From: a virus
IMG/VR virus record: IMGVR_UViG_3300034375_009691
Location: 1 to 20,150 of that record
Direction: 5' to 3' (one strand)
DNA length: 20,150 bases
The notes beneath the pieces were generated by a model. That model saw only the letters and a list, made by a program, of their open reading frames with translations, did no database searches and had not been told where the DNA came from. How positions within the stretch are numbered: position 1 is the stretch's first letter; every line of letters starts with the position of its first letter. Of the stretch, positions 1 to 7,750 are shown piece by piece. The position numbers and the translations under genes were made by a program.

Positions 1-50
1 CCTTCCGCCAAAAACGCGCAAAATATGAAAAAGTTAATATGACGTATATC

Positions 51-79
51 TTGACTTTCTGCCTTTCTGCATGTATATT
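51..79 (+). promoter_or_regulatory. Candidate sigma70-type promoter overlapping the first start codon
   Basis: TTGACT (51-56) and TATATT (74-79) are separated by exactly 17 bp, close to the sigma70 consensus. A transcript from this promoter would begin near position 86, downstream of the only plausible ATG (71) of the first gene. Either the match is fortuitous, the gene is also read from an upstream promoter, or the true translation start is different. Two tandem copies of CTTTCTGC (55-70) fill the spacer. No gene is visible in 1-70. Confidence 0.3.
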
Positions 80-841
80 CTCACTAATGATTTTACTGCC
101 GCGGGTGTTCGCATCTCTGGTAGTGGCCGGGTTACCTGGCCGGAGAGCTACGAAAGTTACGGCGCGAAATATGCCGCGACGGCCAGGGCGATCCGGGATT
201 GGGTAGCAACCGGGAAAAAGGCTGGGGCTCTGCCTCCCCTTTTCGATCCGAACGCGATGGTGAGCTGGTGGAAGGCTCACCGGAGAAACAAAGTACCGGC
301 TGGCATCCTCACTGCTTCCCAGTTTGAGCAGGAAGCGGGACCGGCTCCGAAAATTGAATTGCCAGTGGCGGCTGTGACGCGCGCTAAAGATGATGACGAA
401 CAAAAGCGCAATTCCGAAGGGCTATATGATGGGGTTGATGATGCCTTGCGACAAGCACGGGACGAAGTTAGGCTGGCTCATTCGTCGCTAGAAACGGCGC
501 GCAACACAATCGATGAAAATGGTCGCAAGGATAACGGCTTAATTGAGGCGTGCCGTAAGGAATATAATGCAGCCAGCGATAATCTTAGGAAATGGGAGAA
601 AGATTTTATCGGTATCCAGGAGAAGCGCGGATTGTTCGTCCGAAAATCGGCAATGGGTGAAGAGGTTGGAGCAATTGCCGTGGGTCTGTCTCGTGCGTTT
701 TTGAATTCTATGCTTAAGCTGCTGGCTGAAAATGCCCCGGCGATGTCGCAGAAAGAGCAGCGCGCCGCTGCTATCGAGGCGCGTGATCGGTGTTTTGATA
801 TTTTGCGCGAGGGTGACTTTTCGCTGGATGTCTCATTCTAA
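71..841 (+). CDS. Putative terminase small subunit (DNA recognition for packaging)
   Basis: A 256-residue protein directly upstream of the terminase large subunit, the usual place for the small subunit that recognises the packaging site and loads the large subunit. The N-terminal part (about residues 15-85) looks like a helix-turn-helix/Nu1-like DNA-binding region: it has a conserved-looking RAIRDWVATGKK segment followed by LPPLFDPNAMVSWW. The middle (about 115-185) is highly charged and predicted helical, fitting an oligomerisation coiled coil. The stop is 17 nt before the next gene. ATG 71 is the only ATG in frame after the stop at 35-37. The assignment rests mainly on position and the N-terminal pattern; a generic phage DNA-binding protein is the alternative. 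Confidence 0.6.
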   Translation: MYILTNDFTAAGVRISGSGRVTWPESYESYGAKYAATARAIRDWVATGKKAGALPPLFDPNAMVSWWKAHRRNKVPAGILTASQFEQEAGPAPKIELPVAAVTRAKDDDEQKRNSEGLYDGVDDALRQARDEVRLAHSSLETARNTIDENGRKDNGLIEACRKEYNAASDNLRKWEKDFIGIQEKRGLFVRKSAMGEEVGAIAVGLSRAFLNSMLKLLAENAPAMSQKEQRAAAIEARDRCFDILREGDFSLDVSF

Positions 842-858
842 ACCTCACCGCCGCAATA

Positions 859-2757
859 ATGATAGCTGAGAGAGATTTCGCCCGGGGTATTTTCCATGAC
901 ACGTTCCTAGGCAGCCCGCAAGAGCCGGTCTGGAAGTGGGCCGACCGGAAAATATTTTTTGATCAAAAGCAGACGGCGCAAATGGATAGGTACGATTCCT
1001 CGGTCACTCCGTGGGTGCGGGATATTCAGGATGCGATTCGCGACCCGGAAACCAAAGAAGTCACCGGCCTTAAATCCTCCCAGACCGGACTCTCCCAAGG
1101 CGCGCTTAATGCCATCGCTTATATGCCGGAGCACTGTCCGGGTAATGTCCTCTATGCGATAAACAGTAAAGAGAAGGGCTCGGACGTGGCAAACATCCGC
1201 CTCGGGCCGCTGCTAAAAAAACTGGCTGGCTCTCAGCTCTCCGAAGACCCGAACGATTTTGCTACGCTCACTATGCGGTTGAAAAATATGGTGGTGAAAG
1301 TCTCCGGCTCCGGCTCCGCCTCCCCGGTGCGTGAGACCTGGTATCGTGTCGTGGTGATCGATGAGCCGGAAGATTTTGAGCAGCTCCCGGACGGCTCATT
1401 CTATGACTTGGTAAAATCCCGCTTTGCTACCGTAGCCGATGCCACCTTGTTCGTGATCGGCAAGCCGCAACTCGAAGCCACAAAGAAAGATCCTAAATCG
1501 GGGATTATCCATCGCTGTTTCCTGAAAGGCTCGCAAGAGCACTGGCGCTTACCCTGTCCTCATTGCCCTGAAACGTTTGTTTTCCGGCGTGATCATTTCC
1601 AATATCACCAGCACCAGAGCCTTGAGGGCGAGTGGGATCTGGCTGCCATGGAGGCGCCCGGCGGGGTCTGGTATAAGACTCCCTGTTGCGGTAAGCGGAT
1701 CGATGAGCACCAGAAATATGAGCTGGTTAAGCAAGGGCAATGGGTGCCGGCCGAGCTAAAGGACCGCATGAAGCTTTCCAATGAGCCGGTAGCCGCGGAG
1801 CCTGGCGTGCGCTCATTTCATATCAACGATTATTATAGTAACTGGCCCGAGGTGACCTGGGGCAAGTTGTTTGTGAAGTGGGTGCAATGCACAGAGATAA
1901 ATCCGAACAGCGCCCAGCGGGAGGACTACATCAAAAACCACGACGGTCTCCCCATCGCGCCTAAAGAAATCTACGTAGCATCCGAGACGATCAACGCGCT
2001 GCGCGGCGGTATCACCGAGCGCATCACCATCGATCAAATCAACGAGGACGGCACTAACGATAAGATCACACGGGAACAAATCCTAGGCCATCGATTCGGG
2101 CTCAGCTATAACCAGGAAGGCAAGCGGATCAATGACCTGCCGATTAAACCGGTGGCGCTAACGATCTCGGTCGATCGCCAGGATGAATTTTATAAGTGGA
2201 CCGTCATTGCATGGAGCGCTGCCTCCCAGAGTTACCTGGTTGATTTTGGAATCAGTAACACCGATGGGCAGCTGCTCGGCCTGAGGAAACGCCCTTATTA
2301 TTTCGAGGGTAAAAAATATTTTATCTTTGGCGGAGGCGTGGATCGCGGTCACAAAAGCAAAGTGATTTATTCTCTCTGCCAGCGCTCGATTCGGATGGGC
2401 TGGCCGCTGGTGCCGTTGCTCGGCTGGGGCCAGAAACATGAGCGCTATCTCACCGACCCGATTGAGAAGCGCACCACCACGCTCCAAAATGGCGAGGTGA
2501 TGGAATACATCCGCTTTCACGACCACTCGATCAAGATTGATTTTTACAGCGAGACCATCCAGCGGCGCACCGAGCCGCGGCTGTGGATGCCCGACCCGGT
2601 GCCGCATGATATCGTCACCGAGCTGACCTCGGAATACTGGGATCCAGATCTCCGCAAATTCGTCCACCCGGACGGAGCCGCGCCCAACGATTACGGCGAC
2701 ACCCTCAAAATGCAGCTCGGCGTGATCTGGCCCGTGTTCTCGCCGCTGTTTGATTGA
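859..2757 (+). CDS. Terminase large subunit, GpA family (packaging ATPase/nuclease)
   Basis: A 632-residue protein with the layout of lambda gpA-type terminases (Terminase_GpA), which power DNA translocation into the prohead and cut the concatemer. A variant Walker A lies near residues 72-80 (K-SSQTGLS-Q), and Walker B is VVVIDEPE (164-171) with the Asp-Glu pair. A coupling-motif-like LFVIGKPQ follows (197-204). A zinc-ribbon-like region has C233, C236 and C276-C277. The C-terminal nuclease half has ISVDRQDE (D439) and VDRGHKS (D495), the acidic positions expected for RNase-H-like nucleases. The length is typical for the family. The ATG at 859 follows the small-subunit gene by 17 nt, and the stop overlaps the leader of the next gene. 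Confidence 0.95.
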   Translation: MIAERDFARGIFHDTFLGSPQEPVWKWADRKIFFDQKQTAQMDRYDSSVTPWVRDIQDAIRDPETKEVTGLKSSQTGLSQGALNAIAYMPEHCPGNVLYAINSKEKGSDVANIRLGPLLKKLAGSQLSEDPNDFATLTMRLKNMVVKVSGSGSASPVRETWYRVVVIDEPEDFEQLPDGSFYDLVKSRFATVADATLFVIGKPQLEATKKDPKSGIIHRCFLKGSQEHWRLPCPHCPETFVFRRDHFQYHQHQSLEGEWDLAAMEAPGGVWYKTPCCGKRIDEHQKYELVKQGQWVPAELKDRMKLSNEPVAAEPGVRSFHINDYYSNWPEVTWGKLFVKWVQCTEINPNSAQREDYIKNHDGLPIAPKEIYVASETINALRGGITERITIDQINEDGTNDKITREQILGHRFGLSYNQEGKRINDLPIKPVALTISVDRQDEFYKWTVIAWSAASQSYLVDFGISNTDGQLLGLRKRPYYFEGKKYFIFGGGVDRGHKSKVIYSLCQRSIRMGWPLVPLLGWGQKHERYLTDPIEKRTTTLQNGEVMEYIRFHDHSIKIDFYSETIQRRTEPRLWMPDPVPHDIVTELTSEYWDPDLRKFVHPDGAAPNDYGDTLKMQLGVIWPVFSPLFD

Positions 2758-2768
2758 CGCCCCGCGTC
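2754..2768 (+). repeat. 15-nt leader repeat, copy 1 (other copy 17858-17872)
   Basis: TTGACGCCCCGCGTC occurs exactly twice that I can find, here and at 17858-17872. Each copy ends 4-5 nt before an ATG that opens a small gene (2774 and 17877). This copy includes the terminase stop codon TGA. A close variant, TGACGCCGCGCGT, begins at the stop codon of the gene ending at 12204. Shared position before two start codons suggests a leader or regulatory role, or a recombination joint. Confidence 0.6.
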
Positions 2769-2773
2769 CTCCT

Positions 2774-3058
2774 ATGGATGCCGACCCTGCCCTGTGTAAA
2801 ACACTTTACGAGAGCTACACTCTCAACCAGCTTCTCGATAAGCGCCGCGAGTGCACCGATGCGCTGCTCTCGCCGGAGACCATCACCAGCCAGTCGATCG
2901 ATGCGGTCTCTGATTCATTCGCTCCGCGCACCCATGAGGAGCTGGAGCAGACCATCTCAAATATTAACTGTGCTATCTACCGGCACCGCAACCAGGGCAA
3001 GGCCCCGGTTCGCACGGGCTCACCGCGGGCCTTCCATTTTAATCGACCTTGCCGGTAA
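2774..3058 (+). CDS. Small head-tail joining protein, gpW-like
   Basis: A 94-residue protein between terminase and portal, exactly where lambda-type phages carry gpW, the small protein that completes the filled head so the tail can attach. The pattern fits: a helical LNQLLDKRRECTDALL segment, a middle region with alternating hydrophobics, and a second helix HEELEQTISNINCAIYRHR. The ATG at 2774 is chosen over an upstream TTG at 2750 because it lies just behind the 15-nt leader repeat that also precedes the gene at 17877, and because the TTG version overlaps the terminase. An overlapping frame (2754-3101) has Ser/Arg-rich nonsense composition and is rejected. Confidence 0.7.
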   Translation: MDADPALCKTLYESYTLNQLLDKRRECTDALLSPETITSQSIDAVSDSFAPRTHEELEQTISNINCAIYRHRNQGKAPVRTGSPRAFHFNRPCR

Positions 3059-3079
3059 GAACAAACAAACAATTTCAAA

Positions 3080-4837
3080 ATGTCACTTGATCGTGAAATA
3101 ACACCGACCCGCCTCCCTCAGTCTTCCCGTCGTCGTGGTCGTCGACGGGTGTCTTCAGTATCCAGTAGTAGTGCAACGAGACCGGGAGGCGGGCCGGCTG
3201 TCATGATGCCCGACGGCTCGAAAAAACCGCTGGAGTTTTTCATGGGCGGCATGGGTGGCGGCACCGGTTTCAACGGAGCTCAGTCACTTGGCAAGCACCA
3301 GAGCTACATCGTATTTCCCACGCTGGACACCCGCAAGGAAGTCTCCAGTTATTCCCGGACCGAGATGCTCCGCCGCGTGCGTTGGCTGTATAATAACGTC
3401 GGCATTGCACGGCGTTTCGTGCTGGCGATGAGTCGCATGATGGGCACGCTTCAGCCGAGCCCCAACACCCCCGACGCCAAATTCAACCGCGAGGCGCTCG
3501 ACACTTACCGCCGCATCACCGGCTCGCCGCTGCTCTATGAGCGGAGCGGAAAATTTACGGCTGATTCTTACCAGCATTTTCTATCTCGCCGCTGGTTGAT
3601 CGACGGTGATATGCTCACCGTTTTTGCTCGCACTTCCGCGGGCAATTCGATGGTCGTCCCATACGAGGGCCACCAGATCGGCCAGCTTAAAAACGCCAAT
3701 GAGGCCTGGCGCGACGGCGTGCTCTCAGACGAGGGGATGCGCGCCGAGCGTTACCGTGTTCTGCACCCGGATTCTGCCGACGATTACACCGACTTTGAGG
3801 CAGCCACCGCGCACCTCACAGCGTTCTGGGAGAGGGGTGGCCAGGCTCGAGGCGTCACTCCGTTTGCTTCCACGATCACTCGCATGATCGACGTTCGCGA
3901 TCTGACTACTGATATGATGGACTCGATCAAAAAGTCCCATGCCACTTTCGGCCTGTATCTCGAGAACCCCGCACCCCAGACCGGCCTGCTCGGACAGGCT
4001 CTTGGCGATGCCGCCAAGCAATACATGGTGGATGTGGACAACAACAAAGACCTCATCGATGTGGACGTGGACGGATCGCCACTCAATAGCACCGACAACG
4101 ACACCGAGCTCAACGCGATTCTCAAATGGGATGTGCAGGACATCATCGACGGCGGAGCCATGCCCGAGATGAGTAATGGAGCCGTTCCGCGCGTGTTGCA
4201 CGATGACCGCCCACACCCGCACCAGATGGAACTGGTGCGCTGGTTCGTTCGTGAAATGGCGCTCAGCTTCGACCTACCGCCGGAGATTATATGGGACATC
4301 GCCAGTCTTAACGGCAACACCTCCCGCCTGCTCAACGAGGACACCGAGCAGGCGCTCAAATTTTACCGCAACGAAATACTCAAGCCTTTCTGTCAGCGCA
4401 ACTGGTTCCACCTGATCGGCACCGAGATCGCCGAGGGTCGCCTCGATGAGCCGACTACCGGCCGCTGGGATGACGTCCACTGGATGCATCCCAAATCCAA
4501 GACTATCGACCGCGGCCGCGACGGCGCGCTCAACCTGGAAGAACTGCGTATGCCTGGGATGCGGACCCGAGAGGCTCACTTCGGCGAGCTGCAACAACAC
4601 TGGCAAAACCCGGCCCAGCAATGGTTTGATGAAATCGATTGGTTCCTGGAGCAGGCCGAGGAGCGCGACTGGCCGCCAGCCCGCGTCGAGGCCATGCTCT
4701 CCCAGCTACTCGCCGCCCCCGCCGGTTCCGCTCCCTACCCGGGCAGCGATGAGCCCGCACCAGAGCCGCCCGCCAACCAGGAACCAAGCACCAAGAACGA
4801 AGAACCCCCCGGCCTCGGCGAAATGCTAGGCGCTTAA
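3080..4837 (+). CDS. Portal protein, lambda gpB type
   Basis: A 585-residue protein forming the dodecameric ring at the head vertex through which DNA enters and leaves. Signs of the lambda portal family (Phage_portal_2): YSRTEMLRRVRWLYNNVGIARR early in the body, the RRWLIDGDMLTVF strand, and the conserved stretch beginning DLPPEIIWDIASLNGN (from residue 398), ahead of the helix that contacts DNA. The N-terminus is Arg/Ser rich (SSRRRGRRRVSSVSSSS) and probably disordered. The last 35 residues are Pro/Glu rich and are partly encoded by a heptanucleotide repeat tract (4775-4809), so this tail is probably a late addition. The leader is A/C-rich (AACAAACAAACAA) without a Shine-Dalgarno site. The protease gene follows after 43 nt. 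Confidence 0.93.
   Translation: MSLDREITPTRLPQSSRRRGRRRVSSVSSSSATRPGGGPAVMMPDGSKKPLEFFMGGMGGGTGFNGAQSLGKHQSYIVFPTLDTRKEVSSYSRTEMLRRVRWLYNNVGIARRFVLAMSRMMGTLQPSPNTPDAKFNREALDTYRRITGSPLLYERSGKFTADSYQHFLSRRWLIDGDMLTVFARTSAGNSMVVPYEGHQIGQLKNANEAWRDGVLSDEGMRAERYRVLHPDSADDYTDFEAATAHLTAFWERGGQARGVTPFASTITRMIDVRDLTTDMMDSIKKSHATFGLYLENPAPQTGLLGQALGDAAKQYMVDVDNNKDLIDVDVDGSPLNSTDNDTELNAILKWDVQDIIDGGAMPEMSNGAVPRVLHDDRPHPHQMELVRWFVREMALSFDLPPEIIWDIASLNGNTSRLLNEDTEQALKFYRNEILKPFCQRNWFHLIGTEIAEGRLDEPTTGRWDDVHWMHPKSKTIDRGRDGALNLEELRMPGMRTREAHFGELQQHWQNPAQQWFDEIDWFLEQAEERDWPPARVEAMLSQLLAAPAGSAPYPGSDEPAPEPPANQEPSTKNEEPPGLGEMLGA
4775..4809 (+). repeat. Heptanucleotide repeat tract inside the portal gene 3' end
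   Basis: Five consecutive 7-mers read AACCAGG, AACCAAG, CACCAAG, AACGAAG, AACCCCC. They encode part of the disordered portal tail (NQEPSTK then NEEPP), giving the 7-residue periodicity expected of three heptamers per seven codons. Confidence 0.7.
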
Positions 4838-4853
4838 GTAATCATAAGAACAC

Positions 4854-4869
4854 CGTTTCACGCGAAACA
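4854..4869. promoter_or_regulatory. parS-like palindrome between portal and protease genes
   Basis: CGTTTCACGCGAAACA matches the widespread chromosomal parS consensus TGTTTCACGTGAAACA at 14 of 16 positions; the differences are position 1 (C for T) and position 10 (C for T). The GTTTC/GAAAC arms are perfect. It lies in the 43-nt gap between the two genes, 11 nt before the start at 4881. It could be a ParB-binding site, a small RNA hairpin, or chance. Confidence 0.4.
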
Positions 4870-4880
4870 CCATAACCACT

Positions 4881-5771
4881 ATGAAATCTATATTCTTTTC
4901 CCGCTTTGCCCAGGATCTCAGTTTGAAAGCCTGGGAGATGCTACCGGCTCAGCACGACGCCCTGGTCCGCGAGCTGGCCGCGCTGGACTTCGGAGACCTC
5001 GAGGCGCGCCTCGCAGGTCTGGAGCTATCCGGCAAGCCGGAGGGTTATCCCTACGCAGGAGAGGTGGAGGTCTCCCCGGATGGAGCCATCGCTGTAATGA
5101 ATGTATCCGGCCCGCTCTATTCCAATGTTCCAGACTGGGCTAAAGCCATGTTCGGCGTGGCGGATTTGCAGGACATTAATCACGATGTAGAGCAACTCTC
5201 ACAGGACTCCGCGATCGAGACCGTTATCTATAATCTCGATACTCCCGGCGGCCTGGCCGTCCCCTCCTCCGAGACCGCCGAGCTGATACGCGAGCAGGGC
5301 AGGCAAAAGCGCACCGTTGCTTACTCCGGCCCGAGCGCGATGATGGCCTCCGCCGGCTACAAGATCGGCGCAGCCTGCAACGAGATAAAGGCCGCCAACT
5401 CCGCAGACATCGGCTGTGTGGGTACCTACATTTCTATCACGGATGATTCCGAAGCCTACGCAAAAGAGGGAATAAAAAAGCACGTCATCCGCGACGGTAA
5501 ATATAAAGCCATGGGCCTCCCGGGTAAACCCGTCACCGGCGAGGAGCTGGAGCTGCTCGAGGGCGAGGTCTCCCAGCTCAGCAAAAACTTTAAAAGCTTC
5601 GTCCGCGAAAACCGCCCCGGCATCGCCGAGACCGCGCTCGAAGGTCAGACCCTACACGGCACCGCAGCCCGCAACGCTCGCCTCATCGACGGCACCCGCC
5701 GCAATCTCCCGCTAGTCGTAGCTGATGAGATTCGCCGAGCAGCGGTCAAAAAAATAATTAAGAACGGTTGA
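4881..5771 (+). CDS. Capsid maturation protease, S49/SppA (ClpP-crotonase) family
   Basis: A 296-residue protein of the S49 peptidase family, the phage prohead protease like lambda gpC, which trims portal or scaffold inside the maturing head. Key segments: TVIYNLDTPGGLAVPSSE (about 114-131) for the oxyanion region, then PSAMMASAGYKIG with the probable nucleophile Ser157, and GKYKAMGLPGKPVT with the probable catalytic Lys at 207 or 209. No signal peptide or membrane segment is present, unlike cellular SppA, which fits a capsid protease. The length suits a protease-only protein without a fused scaffold; a separate coiled-coil gene follows. The stop codon at 5769-5771 is 23 nt before the next ATG. 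Confidence 0.9.
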   Translation: MKSIFFSRFAQDLSLKAWEMLPAQHDALVRELAALDFGDLEARLAGLELSGKPEGYPYAGEVEVSPDGAIAVMNVSGPLYSNVPDWAKAMFGVADLQDINHDVEQLSQDSAIETVIYNLDTPGGLAVPSSETAELIREQGRQKRTVAYSGPSAMMASAGYKIGAACNEIKAANSADIGCVGTYISITDDSEAYAKEGIKKHVIRDGKYKAMGLPGKPVTGEELELLEGEVSQLSKNFKSFVRENRPGIAETALEGQTLHGTAARNARLIDGTRRNLPLVVADEIRRAAVKKIIKNG

Positions 5772-5794
5772 CATTTTTCAGAACCAGTAACCAT

Positions 5795-6325
5795 ATGGAC
5801 AACAACAACGATAAAACTACACCCGCTCCCGTTGAGAACAACGAGGAGGGAAACGAAAACAAGGGAGGCGTTTTGTCTGTCCTTGGTAACATCTTCGCCA
5901 GCAAAGAAGCCCGCGAAGCCATCAGCGAAACCGCGCAACTAAAGGAAGCCGCCGAGGAAACTGCCCGGCAGCTCGAAGCAGCCGCCGCGGAATTCGATAC
6001 CGTAAAGGGCGAGCGTGACTCAGCCCTCGAGAAGGTCGAGCAGCTCCAGGCAAAACTCGCCGAGCTGCAAGGATACATCTCCGAGAAGGATGCGAAAATC
6101 TCCGAGCTGGACAGCCTCAAGACTAAAGAGGAAGTCAGCACCGCAGCCGCACGCGTGGCCGCCGAGAATCACGTAGACATCCGCGACCTCGCCCCGAGCG
6201 ACTCCGCCGACGAAGACACCACGCCACGCGATGAGCGCGAACTCGAGCTGGCGCTCGAAGCCTGCGAGACTCACGCCGAGCGCTCCGCCCTGGTCAAGCA
6301 ATACCGCAACCGGGCCAACAACTAA
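5795..6325 (+). CDS. Coiled-coil scaffold-like protein
   Basis: A 176-residue acidic protein placed between protease and major capsid protein, the position of the Nu3 scaffold in lambda. The first 25 residues are Asn/Glu rich and disordered. About residues 45-120 form a long heptad-patterned coiled coil (ISETAQLKEAAEETARQLEA and continuing), and a short basic C-terminus ends in KQYRNRANN, resembling the coat-binding tails of scaffolds. I use the ATG at 5795 rather than the upstream TTG at 5768, which overlaps the protease stop. The scaffold role comes from position and composition; a structural head protein is the alternative. Confidence 0.65.
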   Translation: MDNNNDKTTPAPVENNEEGNENKGGVLSVLGNIFASKEAREAISETAQLKEAAEETARQLEAAAAEFDTVKGERDSALEKVEQLQAKLAELQGYISEKDAKISELDSLKTKEEVSTAAARVAAENHVDIRDLAPSDSADEDTTPRDERELELALEACETHAERSALVKQYRNRANN

Positions 6326-6367
6326 TTTTCACAGCAAAACCAACAACAACCAAACTAACAAAATACT

Positions 6368-7285
6368 ATGGCAAATACCATTGATAGTAGCCTCCAGCTG
6401 ACAGAGATCCTCGACAGCGCTCTTACAGCGTTTAAGAGGGCCGTTGTTCCGCTGAATGCTTTTTCCACCGTTTACGCAGATGTTGCCCTACAGGGCGATG
6501 ACACAGTAGATGTACCCTACTACCCACTCGCCACCGATGCCTCCGCTTCCCGTAATGCAGACGGATCGTACAAGGCGCTTGTCACAGATACCGACACCCA
6601 GGTAAAGACCATTACCATCGATACGAACAAGGTGCAGGGCTTGAGCTTCACTGGCCGAGAGCGCGCTCGCCAGCCGGTTTTCGATCCCGAAAAACACGGC
6701 ATGATCAAAGGCGAAAAGCTGGGTTATGATATCGTTGCCGACGTGCTCAGCGTCGTTACTGCCGCCAACTTCGCCGGCTCTACCATCGCCGCCTCCGCTG
6801 CAGCTGATTTCGATGAGGAAGATGTGGCAGACCTGGCTCAATTGTGCGACGAGGCCGAGTGGTCCTCGATCGGCCGCAGTCTGATACTGAACCCTGCTTT
6901 CCATTACAACCTGGTTAAGCAGCCAGCGATTCTCGACCGCAGCCAGAGCGGCTCCAATTCGCTCAACACCGGCGACCTTCCCAACATCATGGGATTCACC
7001 ACATTTTGCAGCAACGGAGTACCTGCAAACGGAGCCGAAAATATTGCTGGTTTTGCCGTGACTGATTCGGCGATCCTCTGCGCATTCGCACCCGTGCCAC
7101 CATCTGACGGCGTTCGCCAGCTCCTGGTTGATTACCAGCAAGTGACCGATCCCGACACCGGCGCAACTCTCGAGTATAAGCGCATCGCCTACCCCGACAC
7201 CGATGAGGAAGCTCAATTCATCGAAGCGCATTACGGGTATGCAGTCGGTGAAGCCGCCGCACTTAAGCGCGTCACAACCACTTAA
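6368..7285 (+). CDS. Major capsid protein (HK97-fold type)
   Basis: A 305-residue protein in the coat-protein position after protease and scaffold. N-terminal helix-rich segment IDSSLQLTEILDSALTAFKR, then a beta-rich body. The segment GRSLILNPAFHYNLVKQ followed by GDLPNIMGFTTFCSNGVP is typical of phage coat proteins in which a beta strand, helix and loop form the A-domain core. DGVRQLLVDYQQVTDPDTGATLEYKRIAYPD resembles the C-terminal P-domain strands. The composition is balanced, with no low-complexity tail. The 42-nt leader is an A/C-rich tract (AACCAACAACAACC) with no Shine-Dalgarno site, although this should be the most highly expressed gene. An antisense frame of 273 codons lies opposite it and is rejected. 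Confidence 0.88.
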   Translation: MANTIDSSLQLTEILDSALTAFKRAVVPLNAFSTVYADVALQGDDTVDVPYYPLATDASASRNADGSYKALVTDTDTQVKTITIDTNKVQGLSFTGRERARQPVFDPEKHGMIKGEKLGYDIVADVLSVVTAANFAGSTIAASAAADFDEEDVADLAQLCDEAEWSSIGRSLILNPAFHYNLVKQPAILDRSQSGSNSLNTGDLPNIMGFTTFCSNGVPANGAENIAGFAVTDSAILCAFAPVPPSDGVRQLLVDYQQVTDPDTGATLEYKRIAYPDTDEEAQFIEAHYGYAVGEAAALKRVTTT

Positions 7286-7294
7286 TCCTGAGTA

Positions 7295-7573
7295 ATGAAG
7301 CTCGGACAAATCATCGCAATTTTACCAGGGGATTCCCGGGCGTCGTGTGTGGCGCTCGGCGATCCCGCCCCCTACCGGGTGGCGCTGGAAGCCTTCAACG
7401 AGGCAGTAGCGGACCCGGGCAACGCTGGTAAGTATGCATCCATTGAATTATGGACGCGCACTGGAGTCGCCAAGAAGCGCAAGCTTCCTAAGGCCGACAA
7501 GCCAGCCAGGAAACAATCTACAAAAAAAGCGGCTCCTTCCAAGAAGCAGGCCGCGCCCAAACCAACCGACTAA
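7295..7573 (+). CDS. Small hypothetical protein with Lys/Ala-rich basic tail
   Basis: 92 residues, starting 9 nt after the capsid gene and therefore probably co-translated. The first 55 residues form a compact-looking domain (MKLGQIIAILPGDSRASC, then FNEAVADPGNAGKYASIELW). The remaining residues are a histone-H1-like run of Lys, Ala and Pro (KKRKLPKADKPARKQSTKK and continuing). I do not recognise the family. The basic tail could contact DNA or the acidic capsid interior; a head accessory or connector protein is possible. It is the last gene before an intrinsic terminator. Confidence 0.7.
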   Translation: MKLGQIIAILPGDSRASCVALGDPAPYRVALEAFNEAVADPGNAGKYASIELWTRTGVAKKRKLPKADKPARKQSTKKAAPSKKQAAPKPTD

Positions 7574-7574
7574 C

Positions 7575-7603
7575 AGCAGTTTAAACCAGCGCCTGGATCT
7601 GCT
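7575..7603 (+). other. Nested stem-loop just after the stop codon
   Basis: AGCAG (7575-7579) pairs with CTGCT (7599-7603), and inside it CCAG (7586-7589) pairs with CTGG (7593-7596) around CGC. It begins 2 nt after the stop at 7571-7573. It lacks a U-tract, so it is not a terminator; it may protect the 3' end of the capsid transcript. The rest of 7604-7681 shows no gene. Confidence 0.35.
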
Positions 7604-7681
7604 AAAACAAACACCAGCGCGCCCCCTTTTTCGTCTGCGGTATTCTTCAGCACCCTTTAGAATTCCACAACAACAACTAAG

Positions 7682-7711
7682 AAAGGAGCGGGTTTTCCCC
7701 GCTCCTTTTTT
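7682..7711 (+). terminator. Strong intrinsic terminator between capsid and tail modules
   Basis: AAAGGAGCGGG (7682-7692) pairs perfectly with CCCGCTCCTTT (7698-7708) around a 5-nt loop TTTTC, and a run of six T (7706-7711) follows. This is a textbook Rho-independent terminator on the + strand. It separates capsid genes from the tail genes, so the tail genes need their own promoter or antitermination. Confidence 0.92.
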
Positions 7712-7714
7712 GTT

Positions 7715-7750
7715 CTTAAAACTTAACCACTTAACACCTTAAAACTTACA
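7715..7750 (+). repeat. CTTAA-based short repeat tract in the leader of the tail module
   Basis: The 36 nt before ATG 7751 consist of CTTAA words spaced 7-8 nt apart (CTTAAAA, CTTAACC, ACTTAAC, ACCTTAA, AACTTAC). It parallels the TCTAATT, AAAGGAC/AACCGAC and TGTACAG heptamers at other junctions. A weak TTAACC-N18-TACAAT promoter-like pair (7723-7752) is embedded, but I would not call it. Confidence 0.55.

Noticed and set aside
2754-3101. Alternative frame over the gpW-like gene
   Set aside because: Ser/Arg/Pro-rich nonsense composition, whereas the frame from 2774 gives the helical gpW-like pattern.
6488-7309. Long antisense open frame opposite the capsid gene
   Set aside because: It mirrors the well-supported capsid gene, has no start context of its own and reads as atypical protein; GC-rich coding DNA often leaves the antisense frame open.
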